Assembly: GCA_922989275.2 (NCBI GenBank) | Contig: OV277868.1 | Location: forward strand, 46,560,216-46,624,215 | Length of the DNA stretch: 64,000 nucleotides | From: Gari tellinella | Taxonomy: Eukaryota; Mollusca; Bivalvia; Cardiida; Psammobiidae | Reading direction: 5' to 3' | Shown: positions 20,037 to 35,000 of the stretch, piece by piece | How the letters are laid out: each line of letters starts with the position of its first letter | Position numbering within the stretch: position 1 is the stretch's first letter | Position numbers and translations under genes: made by a program | The notes under the pieces: generated by a model | What the model saw: the letters and a program-made list of their open reading frames with translations, nothing else | Databases searched by the model: none | Told to the model about the DNA's origin: nothing

Positions 20037-23000
20037 CTGAAAAATCAGAAAACATTTTACAATTCCCATTGTCGAAAGTAGTATGAGCACATATATCTAC
20101 AATACAGATATCAACTTAATGCCAGACAAAATAAAACAGAAAGCTCTTCTTTATATATTTCTGCTTTGCATTGATTTTCAAAATGTAAGAGGCTGCTTAT
20201 TCATAATATGTTAAGTAGTCTTTAAACAAATGTTTGGTTGCTTTTGGCAAGTCTGAGTCCATTAACAGATCGCCGGAGAAACATTACAATACAAGTATTT
20301 AAGAAAAGGAACCGTTTAGGACAGCTAAATATGACATAAATGTAAATAGGAGGCTAATTTCAACATCTACCAAACAACCAACTTACCCTTTAAAGCTTCA
20401 TTGATGTACGACCTGTAGAAGTCCGCTCTGTTGTTATCGTCTAGCGTGTTGCCTGGGTCTGAGATGCCGTTTTCTGTTATATAAATAGGCGGGTTCCCGT
20501 ACTTAGCGCTAGCCCATCGTAGTAGACTGCGGATACCCCATGGATTGACACGTAACCAGCCTGACGCAGATCTGAAATATTATTTATAAACTTTGGCAAC
20601 ACGAACAGCGCTAAGTGGCAAGGGACATGCGACAGCCAGTCAGGGTCTTACGGTCCAACCCTTTGTAGAGAAGAATTAAGTTTTCTGGCACAAAATGAAC
20701 TTCATTCATGTAATGAGTTTTTTCAACAGGTCCATGGTGTTGAAAACTTCTTTAACCCTATACCCCATAGCCTGGTTCTAGTTTTGAAGACACATAAACC
20801 ACTTAAAGCAGGTTGTAAGTAAAGCAGAATGCGCCTTAAGGCGCATTCTGCTTTACTTCCAGCCTGCTTTAAGCTACCAGCTGCTAGAATATAGAAAATA
20901 TTTCTTATGATTATTATTTGTTACACTATAAATTTGATTTATTTTCTTCAGTAGAGGAATAAATTAGAGTCGTTAAAAGCGTATTTATGGGGTAATGGGT
21001 TAAGATAGTGATGTTATTATTTTTGTTATTGTAGTTGAGCATTCATATGTCTTTATAGATATCCGCGTAACGTCCACGAGTGGTATCTTAACCCCTTTAC
21101 TGTTTTACCCAGAGTATAATGGTTAGTCGCAAACAGTTTGAATGTAAAAATCTTCATTGAAGATTTGTTTGTCAGACGACAGTTTCAAGCAAACGATATT
21201 GCAACAGGATAAGGGTTAAAACAAACTCGAATGTACAGTGGAGAATCTGTTATTCTTTCCCAATAAACGCGTTTACGCTAAAACTATTATTTGCAGTGCA
21301 AACAGTTTGGAGCCAGATCAGACGCCGCGTAACGCGGCGTCTGATCAGGCTCCAAAATGCTTGCCACCAAGATAAACATGAAAAATCAGAATTATCCAAA
21401 AGTTGTTCTTTTCTACGTTTTAGTGCTTTGCGATTGCGTACGTTTGCGTTTAAACGGGAAAGAATAACAGATTCTCCAATGTATACTAACGTGGGCCAAC
21501 AGTCATCAACTTTGGTATACAGGTCTTGGTCAGCCTCGTAGTTGTTCTCTCTATGGTCGATGTTGTGACGAACGTACTGAGTCGTGTAATGGTTTAGCCC
21601 AAGAAAATCGTACGCCCCTGAAAATAGTAAATACCTGAATTTTCCACAAAGGTCCAGCTGAGGTGGGTATTTCGTATGTAACATGTATCTTTCACATGTT
21701 TTCAATAAATCATATAATGTGACCACACATCAGAACTGGCTCTTCGAGATAATTCTAATGGGTATACCAGGATGGGGGTTTTGGTGGAGCCATTAAGGGG
21801 AAAGTGTTGTACCTGTTTAGTTTACATACAGTCGAACCACGATTATCTCGAACTCGGTTAAGTCGAAAATACCCGTATTTCAAAGTTAGAACGCGGCTAA
21901 GCCGCGTTTTAACTTTGAAACACGGGAATGTTCGCCTAAGCCCAATACCTACATGGCTTTTAAAGTTATGCCTTGACGAGCTCCTACCGTCGTTAACAAA
22001 AACTGTGAACTCTTCGCTGGAATCTGCGTATGTTCCAAAAGAATTCAAAAAGTCGCATGTAAGACCTCTTTTGAAAAAACCTGATCTCGATACAAATGAT
22101 CTTAAGAACTACAGGCCTGTATCAAATTTGCCATTTCTCTCAAAAGTATTAGAAAAGGTAGTAGACAAATGCATTGAGTCCCATTTGACCACAAACAATC
22201 TGCATGAACAACATCAGTCAGCATATCGTAAGCATCACTCTACAGAAACTGCTCTTCTAAAAGTTCAAAATGACATCTTGCAATATCTTGATAAGAATGA
22301 AATCACAATTCTGGTGATGCTTGACCTATCTGCCGCATTCGACACAATTGATCATGAAACATTACTCAATCGCCTTGAACAAGACTTCAAAATTATTGGA
22401 AACCAACTAAAGTGGATGACCTCATACCTGACCGACCGTTACCAAACAGTCGCGGTAGATGGCGAATTATCTGCCCCAGTTCAAATGAAATATAGTGTGC
22501 CACAGGGGTCAGTCCTTGGGCCGAAGAACTACATCTTGTACACAAAACCTGTCGGCTCAATTTGCAGAAATCATCAGCTGGATCATCACTTCTATGCAGA
22601 TGATTCACAGTTATACTTGTCATTTAAGCCTAAAGACACATCTTGTCAACAGGAAGCCCTTTTAAAAGTCGAAGGGTGTCTAAAAGACATAGTATCATGG
22701 ATGCACCAGAACATGTTGAAGCTGAACACTGACAAAACTGAGGTCATACTGTTTCATTCAAAAAAGTTTAACGTTCCTGGAGATTTTCACGTACAAGTGG
22801 GAAACTCTAAAATCAAACCATCAGTATGTGTGAAGAATCTTGGTGCTAGATTAGATTCCCAAATGGATATGACACAGCACATTAACGCTGTGTGCAGGTC
22901 TGGCTACTCACAGCTGCGGCAGATAGGTCATATTAGACAGTACCTTTCTCCAGAAGCTACAAAGACCTTGATCAATTCTCTGGTCACTTCAAAAATTGAC

Positions 23001-26000
23001 TACTGCAACTCACTGCTGTATGGGATTCCCCAAAGCTCATTATGCAAACTACAGCGTGTGCAAAATACAGCAGCCCGCATCATTACCAGGACCCCTCGGT
23101 ACAATCACATCACTCCAGTCTTGAAGGATCTTCACTGGCTTCCAGTTCAACACAGAATTGGATTCAAAATTCTGACACTCACATACAAAGCCATGTGCAA
23201 TGATTCTCCAAGGTACATTGTCAATATGCTTGACGTGTATAAACCTCGAAGAGAGCTACGGTCTGCAACTAAATCAGTATCGCTGGTTGTACCGAGGAGT
23301 CGTTTGGTGATGTTTGGAGATAGAAGTTTCATGCATGCAGCCCCAAAGCTCTGGAACAGTCTACCATCAGACATTAGAGATGCAAGCTCAGTTGCAGTTT
23401 TCAAAAAGCATCTGAAAACACATTACTTTAATATTTGTTATTAGAACACTGCTACCTATGCGATATGTTCTTGCTGTAGATGTTGTGGGTCCAAATGGGA
23501 GTTTCTGGAGTATTATCTGGTTTTCGGTCTCTTATAGAAATTTTAGTTATTGTCGCATGCTATTTTTCCTAGTTATGTTACATTGGGCGGCCTGCATTGG
23601 GCGTTCTGCTATTATTTCTATCGGTCGGCATAAAGAAGCCATTTGCTTCGTTGCTCTCGATTGTTGAGGTAGTGCAATCGCCGTTTTGGGGGCTGTCTTC
23701 TGTATGTTTAGTGGCCTTCATTGGGCGCTCTACTGTTATTTTTATCAGTCCGAATAAAGAAGCCATTTGCTTCGTTGCTCTTGATTGATGGGGTAACGTG
23801 ATCGCCATTTTGGGGGATGTCTTTTGTACGTTTATTATGTTTATTTTATATCTAATTGTAGTTATTTGTCTTTTCCTGGCGGCCTGCATATGGGTGCTCT
23901 ACTATTGTTTCTATCGGTCGACAATCAGAAGCCGGTTGCTTCATTGCTGATTGATGGGAGTAATGTGATCGCCATTTTGGGGGCTGTCTTTTATATGTTT
24001 ATTCATGTTTATTTTAGATCATATTGTAGTTATTTTGTCTTTTCTTGTTTGTAGTTTGAAAACAGGTTACAGCTAAAGGGAGGTAACTCGCACAGATGAT
24101 TGTATTTTAGAAAATCGGGTTATTTCCCTTAAATTTATTGAAAGCGCAAAATCGGAGCATTTTGAATAAGATGTTTGAAATATTTACTTACCCATTTGTG
24201 TCTATCTCTTCTGTATACATGTATGTTGTTGGAACAGATAGTCGTAAGATTAACATATAGATGTGTCAGTTTGTAAGATTGTAAGAAATGAAGCTGCAAA
24301 GTATGTAAAAAACGACAAACGGAGCAGACCCTAATTAGAAGTCTGATGTGGGTCTGTACTGTTTGCAAATGTGCAAAAGTCCACATAGGAAGATTCTTGG
24401 CACGTATGGGTAATTGGGTATATCTGAAAGTGTGAATCAGAGTATTGGCTATACTATGGGAAGTAATCAAACCGTTATGGTTTCTTGGTTCTGACATAGT
24501 TACCTTCCCTTTTGAATGCCATTGAGTATGATAAAAAGTGTGTATATATATATATTCACCATTGAACGGTCGTGAAAAACAATTTACAATGTTAATGTTA
24601 GTTTACTGTGGTGACGGTGGGCAAATATTGCCTAGATTTCCTGAATAAAATCTATCAATCTATCTATCTATCTACATTTGTGTAACTTCATGTGAAGCGC
24701 TTTTGAACGCACAGCCCCTGTGTGAAAAGAGCGCTATATAAATCTGGTATAATAAAAATAATAATAAGCCCAGCTTGAAATAAGGCAATTCATGTTTCGA
24801 AATATCGGATAGTTCGAGTTAAGCGAAATCGAGATATTGAAGTTCGACTGTACTATAATCTGAAATGTGACTGTACCTTTAGTTTGGCTTATAACTGTAT
24901 CTTTAAAAGAGATTGGATTTGGATTTGTTATGATTTTACGTCGCTTTAACCCTTATCCTGCGGTGAAAATCGTCTGCTTCGAAATTGTCGCCTGCAAAAT
25001 TAGTTAATTCTAGATTTATACACTTTTTAGTAAAGAAACGTAAAGACGAGTGTCAAACAGTTTGGATCCAGATCAGACGCCGCGTTACGCGGCGTCTGAT
25101 CTGGATCCAAACTGTTTGCAAAAATCAGCAAAGTCGCGACCAGCAGGCAAAGGGTTAACAGTATTTCAGTCATATGGTGACGTCCAGCTAATTAAAGGCG
25201 AAGTACTACCCCTTAAAAAGGGAACCAATGAGTTGGGAAAAAATATTAGCAACCAGAGGCTTATTGTTTGTTTACAGAGCCGCTGATTAACTCATTTCTC
25301 CCTGAAAGACCAAATTGACCATTCTAGTTACCAACTACGTATCGTATAACAGGTACTTTCGTATAACACTGGCAATATGCTATTGGTTTTCACACTGTTT
25401 GTATAGTACAAATGTACTCTTCACATGTACACTGTTTGCAAAATACACATATATGCGTGACTAGGGTTCAAAGGTTTACATGCAACATTTTGACTATAAT
25501 TCGCCCGACTGACCTAAAACAGACTACAGTGTTCCCTCCCTACAACGGCCCTCCCAACAACGACTCCCTCCTTAGAACGACACTTTTCGCATTTCCCTAG
25601 ACTATGATCAGGGTCAAAACTGTTTGTCACTCAGATTAAAAAAGATAGTTAGAAATATCAAACTATTGTAGTTTTCTACATTTTACTGCAATGCGTTTCC
25701 GTTTCATTTGCCTTTTAAACGGGAAATAATAACGTTTCCTCCACTGTAATAGAGATACAGTAGAACCTCTCTATTACGACCACTAATTTGTGTCAAATAT
25801 TAGTTGTTTAAGACAGATGACTGCTTAAAGCAATGTGTAAGTGAAACAGAAAGCTCCTACAGGAGCTTTCTGTTTTACTTTCACATTGCTTTAAGCTGTC
25901 ACCTGTCTATTATACAGACAATTAGCCCTCTTTTTAGTGGTCGTAATAGAGAAGTTCTACTGTATTTTACTGTATCTACGCTATTGTAGCTAACCTTTGT

Positions 26001-29000
26001 TTAGCTTTTTCTCTTCCTCGGTGAAATGTGGTAGTCTTGACAGGTTCCTTTTTTCCATTCGACTCTTGCGGTCGACATTTTGTCTCATTACAGTTGGATA
26101 GTCGCCATGCCCAAAGATTGGTTCCGCGAACCAGCCGAGCTTGAAGTTTAAGGCCCGGTCAGCCGCGTACCGGTCCAGGGAGCGAGTGGTAATGGGCTCC
26201 TTCCAGTCGCAGTCTAGGGTAATACCCACCTGACCTGTGGTGACAAATACGTGTACATGAACAGAACAGAACAGAATAGAATTTTATTTTAACTTGTACG
26301 TAAACGTACCTCGTTGATATATACATTCTATATACTGTACAGTAAAACCTCTGTATTACGACAGCCAAAATAAGGCTAGTTGGTGTATAAAAGACAGGTG
26401 ACAGCTTAAAGCATTGTGACAGTAAAACAGAAAGCTCATACAGGAGTTTTCTGTTGTCTGTCACCTTGACTTTAGCAGTCACCTGTTCTTAACCCCTGAT
26501 ATTTAACACAATTTAGTGGTCGTAATAGAGGGGTTTTACTGTACTAGAATAACGTTTACATGCCTCTTATATTTCCTTTGAGGAATGGCGTTGCGCTTTT
26601 TTAAAGCTTTTAAATATGTTTCTTTGTATATTGAATGTGCAATGATGAGATGTAAATAGAGATTCTATCTATCTTCTATCTGTTAAAGTTAGTAAGTAAG
26701 CAAGTAAATATTTTATTATTGTGACATTGTTATAGTAAATATACATGTATTATGTTTCAAACTAAATATTGTTTATAAGTACAAACAATTTACACCCGGC
26801 CCAGTGGGCTTATAAGTCAACACAATTTAAACATAAATGTCTTGGACAACACAACATGATACATTATGTATAATGAAATATAATGAAAAAAGCTATAGAC
26901 CACATATCTGGTACAGTGGAGAATATGTTATTCTTTCCCGTTTAAACGCAATCGTACGCAAACGCAAAGCACTAAAACGTAGAAAAGAACAACTTTTGGA
27001 CAATTCTGATAATTCTTGTTTATCTTGGTGGCAAACAGTTTGGAGCCTGATCAGACGCCGGGTTACCCGGCGTCTGATCTGGCTCCAAACTGTTTGCACT
27101 GCAAATAATAGTTTTAGCGTTAACGCGTTTATTGGGAAAGAATAACAGATTCTCCACTGTAGGTCAATGCCCATATCGGGACTTGACTGCGTAGTGAAAA
27201 AACACTGTTCTTTCCCGTTCATGCGAAACAAAATGTAAAAGACAATGCAATAAAACTGCGTAAATCACGGTTAACCCTTTTATGATCAAATCATTCTGGT
27301 GATTTTTACCCATTCATCGCTTTAATGTCGTCTGCTTCAGTATTGTTGTCTGCAAGACACATTTCAAAGTTAGATTTAAGGTTGTATGACTAAATCAATA
27401 TAGACAAGAATGTCAAACAGTTTTGTGTCCTGATCAAACGCCGCGTTACGCTACGTCTGATCAGGACCCAAACTGTTTGCAAACGCGCATTAAGGCGTCA
27501 TTGAGAGTGAAAAGGTTAATCGTCTACGATTCGCTTCAACCAATGTCTGTACAGTGGAGAATCTGTTATTCTTTCCCAATAAACGCGTTTACGCTAAAAC
27601 TATTATTTGCAGTGCAAACAGTTTGGAGCCAGATCAGACTGCGGGTAACCCGGCGTCTGATCAGGCTCCAAACTGTTTGCCACCAAGATAAACAAGAATT
27701 ATCAGAATTGTCCAAAAGTTGTTCTTTTCTACGTTTTAGTGCTTTGCGTTTGCATACGTTTGCGTTTAAACGGGAAAGAATAACAGATTCTCCACTGTAT
27801 ATGGTACTTGTGAGCATAGACTATTCACAGATTCCTCGATTACAGTAGTCTGGAAACGTTATTCTCGCAAGTTAGGTCGTCTAGAAAAGTTAAGTTATTT
27901 AAAATACGGGTTCCATCAGTCCTTACACCTTATCTCGAAACCCTCTGTATCGAGTGTAGTCATATGCACGATTCGTTGAAACGAAAACAAGGGAAAGTCT
28001 CTAATGTAATTATGCCAAAATAATGGTATTGTAGTTGCTTCCCTCTGATAAACGCTTGTGTCACAATTTGCTAAGCGATAGCGGCGCTGAAAGAAATGTA
28101 TATTATATTGTAAAAATAGTATACAGTTATTTCATGTGTGTTTAGGGAACAGTCAAAACTATTGGCCCTCGTTATCAGGGAAGACTTTTGAAATGATGCC
28201 CGAGGCCGATAGGCCTAGGACAACAGTTCGAAATGTCTTCCATGGTAACGATGGTCAATAGTTTTGATTATTACCAAATGCTCTAGATCTATATACGTTT
28301 GTGGCGTATGTGTGTTTAGTCTCATGTGTGTTTGGGGAACAGTCAAAACTATTTTCCCGATGTATCAAGGAAGTCTTTCGAACTGTTGCCAGAGGCCGAT
28401 AGGCCGAGGGCAATAGTTCGAAATGTCTTCCCCTGATAACGAGGGACAATAGTTTTGACTGTTCCCCAACACATATGAAATAACCGTTTTATTACCTAAT
28501 ACTCTATATAACTAGATTTTCAAAAAGAACTAATCTATGCAACAATACAAATGAAATACAATTGTATTAGTCATTTTGAGTTTTTGCACGAATGAATAAC
28601 ACAGTGTTTGTTGTTTTTTCGTGGTTTTTGACAGACGTCAGATGAGTGAACAGCGTCTTCCTGTAAGCGTTTGCATGTTTACATCCGCACATTATTGTAA
28701 TGTTAGTGTCCGTGTTGTTTTTCGGTATAAAGAATAACATTGATGTGTATTACGAACTCGTCTCAATGATTATAGTATTATTTTAATAAAAATAAAGCAA
28801 GAAATAAGTATTAAACATTCATCAGACAACAATCAATGACAATTATTCAATACTGATTCATTACAATGCGGCAATCCCGGGTATCGGTACACTTCTCAAT
28901 GACCCTGATTGTAAAACTTCTACGCATCTATTTCGCGCAGGGGAAACAGTTCGCCCTAGCGGTCAATAGTTAAAACTATTACCCCCGGATTAGACAATGT

Positions 29001-32000
29001 CACAACAACACAGCAAAACAGTCAAAAATAACGAATTGCAAGTTACATAGAGCATTGTTGTTCTGACATTGCCTTATCCGGGAACAATAGTTTTAAAGCA
29101 GCATTGTGTTTTTGAGAAACCTGCATAAAACGGTTGTTTTGGGTCCCATTTGAACTACGTGGGCGTGATTCTTTCACAAAAACCGGCTTTATCTAAAAAA
29201 TTCGCTTCTTAATTTATTTTTTAATTTATGGATATAACTTCCATTTAATTTGACCTTGTGAACGGAAAGAAGGACAACTCTGTAAATATAGGGCTCCAGA
29301 TAACGGAAGTATTTCGAAAACTAAAATCTTTATTTCTGCTATTAAACCCAATGGTGTCATACTCATTAAAATTGTTTCGAAGAGACGGTTTAATCAGTAG
29401 TAACACCATAGCATTCGGTGCTGAAATGAGTGAGAAAATGTTGGATTAGTTCAGGTTACTCCCGCTTACCTGGAGCGCTGAAAATCAAGCGGTTAACCCT
29501 TATTCTGCTGCACAGACGTCTGCTTTGACATTGTCGTCTGCAAAATTTGTTCAGTTTAGATTTATGCATTGTTTTAATTAAAGAAACATTAAGACGAGTG
29601 TCAAACAGTTTGGATCCAGATGAGACGCCGCGTTACGCGGCGTCTTTCTAGATTCAAACAGTTTGTAAACTCCGTAAAGTTACGACCAGTAGGCACAGGG
29701 TTAAACACTATGAGATCCAGTCACAACGTGTAAATAATATTCACGGTGGGTGAGCGAATAAAAAAAATACGGAGAATCTATACCAAGCTTGCTGAAAATG
29801 ACTGTTGCAGCCTTGTCCGCTCTCTAACTCAAACACTTCTTTTTAAATCTTCACCAAACTTGCTACAAATGTTTATTAGTATATAATCTAGGTCAGGTTC
29901 AATAACTAGCAAAATCGCATAAGGCATGTCTGAGTTATTGCCCTTGAATAATTAAAAAATAATTGTTTCAGCATTTTCTGCTCTCTAACACAAACACTTT
30001 TTATTGGATCTTCACCAAACTTGCTGACAATGTGTATTGGTATTAAATCTAGGTCAAGAAAAAAAATCGAATACAGTTGAAAGAAAATCCTTCAAGAGGT
30101 AAAGGAGAAATAGAGTGGTCATTGATTACTTAACTTATTACCAACACGGCTAAGATGAAGCACACGCAACCATTGACCAAATATTTGGCTAAAATAGAAT
30201 AAAAACTGGTCCTTTTACAGAGTGGACAGGGCAAAAATAAGGATAAAATAGCAAAATTTTAAAAATTGAAGAACCATAACTCCAACATGCCTTCGGCGAT
30301 TTGGGTATTCATAGAACTGGACCAAGATTTTATACAAATATTATTTTCAGCAAATTTGGTGAAGATCCAATTAAAACTGTTTGAGTCAGAAAGCTGACAA
30401 GCCTGCTGTAGTCATTTTTTAGTCATTCAAGGGCAATAACTCCAACATGCCTTGTGTTATTTGGTAGTTAAGATGATTGACCTAGATTTTATATTAATAA
30501 ACATTTTCAACAGGTTTGGTGAATATCTAATAAAAAGTGTATGTGTTAGAAAGCAAACAATGCTGAAACATTCATTTTTAATACTTAAAGGGCAAAAACT
30601 CAGACATGCATTTTGCGATTTTAGTAGTATTGATACCAAACCTTGATTTTATATAAATAAACATTTTCAGCAAGCTTGGTGAAAATCAATAAAAGAGAGC
30701 AAAAATGGTGAAAGAGTCCCTTTTAATACATAAAGGGCAATAACTCAGATAATCCTTCTGGGAATTTAGTAATAATCACACTAGACATTGATTTTATATA
30801 AATAAAGAATATCAGCAAGTTTGGTGAAGATCCGATGAAAACTCTTTGTGTTAGAGAGCAAAAAAGGCTGAAACAGCCATTATTTTTAATAATTAAAGGG
30901 CTATTACTCCAACATGCCTTATGCGGTTTTAGTAGGATTCAAACTTAACCTTGATTTTATATCAATGAAAACTTTCAGCAAGTTTGGTGAAGATTAAAAA
31001 AAAAATTGTGTTAGAGAGCAAAACTTGCTGAAAACAGTCATTTTTTAATACATAAAGGGCAAAAACTCAGATATGCCACATGCGATTTTTGTAATAATCA
31101 AACTAGGCCTAAATGTTATATAATTAAACATTTTCAGCAAGTTAAGTGAATATCCGATAAAAACTGTATGTGTTAGAGTGCAAAAATGACTGAAACAGTC
31201 ATTTTTTATTAATAAACAGGCAATAACTCAGATATACCTCATGCGATTGTAGTAGTAATCAAACTAAACCTTGATTATATATCAATAAACATTTTCAGCA
31301 AGTTTGGTGAAGATCCAATAAAACGTATTTGTGTTAGAGAGCAAAACTTGCTGAAAACAGTCATTTTTAATACATAAAAAGCAAAAACTCAGATATGCCA
31401 CATGCGATTTTTGTAATAATCAAACTAGGCCTAGATTTTATATAATTAAACATTTTCAGCAAGTTAAGTGAATATCCGATAAAAACTGTATGTGTTAGAG
31501 TGCAAAAATGACTGAAAGATGCGTGGACGTTTTATTAGTTCCAGTCATCATAAATTCTTGGACTCTGATAGGCTAAAACTGCACATGTGACCACTGTGTA
31601 AGAGACCGTACACATTGATTTAGCCGGGTAGTACGGGTCACATAACTAGTAAGATGTTGTTCCCTCGCTCGATTCGCGTAAACAATCTCTCTTTTTCGGT
31701 TTATTAAGCAGTTGTTTTACAAGCAATCAAAATAAATCTTAATTAAAAACTGCCTTGAATCGATCATTATGTGTAAATGTAATTCAGATATCGATAATAT
31801 GCTAGTTTCTTGCTTTGCTTTCCCTGATTACCCCACCCACGCCGTCACCATGATAAACAAACGACGGGACGTGAAATGAACAACGGCACTTGTCACTGGT
31901 TTATCATGAAATTGACATTGGATTCAGATTTATTTAGATCAATATATTAATCGAAATCAAGCAAAATAGGCAGAACTCGATATGCCTAGACACTGACCTA

Positions 32001-35000
32001 CGTGTTCATTTGTTCGTTCCTGATTATTACCGTTCATTTGTTATAATTAATCGTTACATTGTTACATACAACGTAAATGTCCTCCGATAACCATCCGTTC
32101 AAAATACCCTGTTAATGAACATTTTAAGGATGTTCACATTCCAATGTGATGACGTAACCATTTTAGATACAGTCGATCTTCGATAGGGTCTATCTTGATT
32201 TCATTTTAGTCGAACATATCCGTAATTCAAAGTTAAATGGTGGCTTTGCCACCTTTATTAAAACTTGAAATACGGAATATGTTCGACATAACGCGGTTTA
32301 GAAATTATTGCATTAAACTGTAGGAATGCAGATAAATTCTACTTATGCGAGTTCCTGATATCGTCGAAGTTGTATTGTACTAAACCATCGAATAGCGCGT
32401 GAGTTTGAAATGTACTGATGTCAATTTCAAGTGTCAACTTTAGGGTCAATACAGTAAAACTTTGTCAGATTATGCATGTTTTCTTTCTTGTATAGACTGG
32501 AAATAAATTCGTTACGCGGCATTTCGACCTGCCGAAATACCGTGTAAATAAAATCAGGTCGTCATTGAGAAGTTTTCCGGTAGTGAATAAGTGAATTGAT
32601 ATTGTGATATTGTTGATATGAAGTGAATAAATATTGAATAAGTGCCATTGCTTGTTGTCTGGTAATTGTGCTTTATTATTATTAATAATAATACTATAGT
32701 CATTGAGACGAGTTCGTAATTTACACATCAACGTTATCCTTTATACCGAAAACCAATACTATACGAACACGATCATTACAATAATGTGCGGATGTAAACT
32801 TACGAGAAGACGGTGATCATTATATCAGACGTCTGTCATAAAACACAAATGAATAACAAACACTGTGTTATTCATTCGTGCCAAAACTCAAAATGAATAA
32901 TACAATTTTATTTCAATTGTATTTTGGCTCAGATTAGGTTTTTTGTGTGAAAGTCTAGTTATATAGAGTATTAGGTAATAAAACAGTTATTTCATGTGTG
33001 TTAGGGGAACAGTCAAAACTATTGACCATCGTTATCAGGGAAGACATTTCGAACTGTTGCCCTCGGCCTATCGGCCTCGGGCAACAGCTCGAAAGTCTTC
33101 CTTGATACCTCGGGCCAATAGTTTTGACTGTTCTTCAAAGATAGGCCGAGGGCAATAGTTCGAAATGTCTTCCCTGATAACGAGGGCCAATAGTTTTGAC
33201 TGCTCCCCAAACACACATGAAATAACTGTATCCTGTTTCCCCCGGATTGGGAAATGTCAGAATAATACGACAGAACAGTAAAAAAAACTAATCACAAGTT
33301 ATATAGAGCATTAGGTAATAACACTAAATGGAGACCCGGACCAGAGAAGTTTTAAAGAAACCCTCTTTTCTGGGTCTACGAATGTACAGTTATTGTACAG
33401 ATACACTGTGAAGGACACGTTCAACGTCATAAGGCTCAGTGTGTTACAGGTCTACGATAACGTTCTAGTTTTTTCAGCTTGCCCAAACCAGCTGCCTTTT
33501 TTAAAAAACCTAAAATCCTGTCCAACATATGGCTCAATATTTCTTCTTAAAATTGGCCTCAAACATAGTTCAGTATTGAGGTCAGCTGACTATTGTTTAA
33601 CATTGACCCGATTTCAAAAGGAACCTACAACTCTCCCTCTCTACAACAACACCCAATGGGAGACACAGATTGTGTGTGTTGTTCGGAGGGAGTTGTAATA
33701 GGGAAAGGAACTTTCAAAACTTGGCTTACATTTGCAAACAGCTTGAATCCAGATCAGACGCCGCGTTACGCGGCGTCCGATCTGGATTCAAGCTCTTTGT
33801 CACTCGACATTATATTTATCCTATTAAATGTTCACTTATATATACCTTTTAGAAATAATAGCAGACGACACTCTTAAACAGACGGTATTGCAGCAGTTAA
33901 GCGTTAGACATATTGGTTCTGTTTAGAAAACTGCGGAAAGAGTCGTTGTTAGGGTGGAGTCGTTGTTGACATGGCCGTTGTAGAGAGGGAGTTCTTTACA
34001 ACCTTAATGCTTATGACCAGTTGTATTTTGTTCTTACCATGATAAAGGTGTTTGAAGTCGTTATTGTATGTATGCCATGCTTTGACATGCGATCTGATGA
34101 TGTTGTGGGCAGCCTCATAAGCCCCAGTCCCGGGACTGTTCACTCCAGGGGCAAACACCCCACTACCGTACCCAAGCCATGACACCACGAAAGCTTCGTT
34201 AAACGTGATCCATAAAGGAACCTGGAATTTTATCGAATCAAGATTAGAAAGTAAACTTACACTCAGTTAAGTGTAGTTGATTATGCGATAAAAAAAATCA
34301 TTAAAAACCATATTATTGCATAATGCTGGACCCAATGAATAGAGAAAGCTCCTACAGTAGCTTTCTGCATTTTCTGTCCCGCATTCAGCATGTATCACTA
34401 TCATCAGGATGCAGCTACAGTGGAGAATCTGTTATTCTTTCCCGTTTAAACGCAAACGTACGCAAACGCAAAGCACTAAAACTTAGAAAAGAACAATTTT
34501 TTGACAATTCTGATAATTCTTGTTTATCTTGGTGGCAAAAAGTTTGGAGCTCCAAACTGTTTGCACTGCAAATAATAGTTTTAGCGTAAACGCGTTTATT
34601 GGGAAAGAATAACAGATTCTCCACTGTATCTTTTTCAGATTATACTGTGCTGTGTAATAGAAAAGTACATATAGTACAAAAACATTACATTGATAAATGA
34701 AAGTTGTTAATAAATGTCGAAATATTTCATTATTTCCAGTGTTAAACTGTTTGGAGTTACTCGGCATCCGATCTGGCTCCAAACTGTTTGCTATCTGACA
34801 TTAAAACATTTCGGGAAAAGGAATTTGCGCCAGTGCACCCACCTTAATAAAAAACTTTCTCTGCCTTAGTACGAGTGCCATGGATATTTGCAAACAGTTT
34901 TGATCCTTAGCGCGGCGTCTGATCATGTTTTCAATCTGTTTGACACCCTTATCGATGATACGTTAGTAAATTTATGTAAAAAATAATTTGAGAAATAAAA

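Larger units (their letters stand above)
28130..33226. mobile_element. ~5.1-kb foldback element with ~600-700-bp inverted arms
   Basis: The left arm (28130-28830) and right arm (32650-33226) are reverse complements over most of their length. Shared blocks include TTATTTCATGTGTGTTTGGGG, ATAGTTTTGACTGTTCCCC, GAATAACACAGTGTTTGTT, TTACATCCGCACATTATTG and ACGAACTCGTCTCAATGA. Each arm end contains nested smaller inverted repeats around GGCCGATAGGCC. The interior holds a ~160-bp tandem array, MITE-B, MITE-F and MITE-H copies and no long frame. It lies in GH1 intron 12. Confidence 0.75.

Noticed and set aside
23578..23889. 103-residue minus-strand frame in the LINE 3' UTR
   Set aside because: It covers the imperfect tandem repeats of the 3' UTR and shows the same repeated words; no protein family fits.
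33393..33877. Overlapping plus-strand frames of 94-101 residues
   Set aside because: Mostly inside MITE-G and its hairpin; the overlap in several frames reflects GC-rich palindromic sequence.
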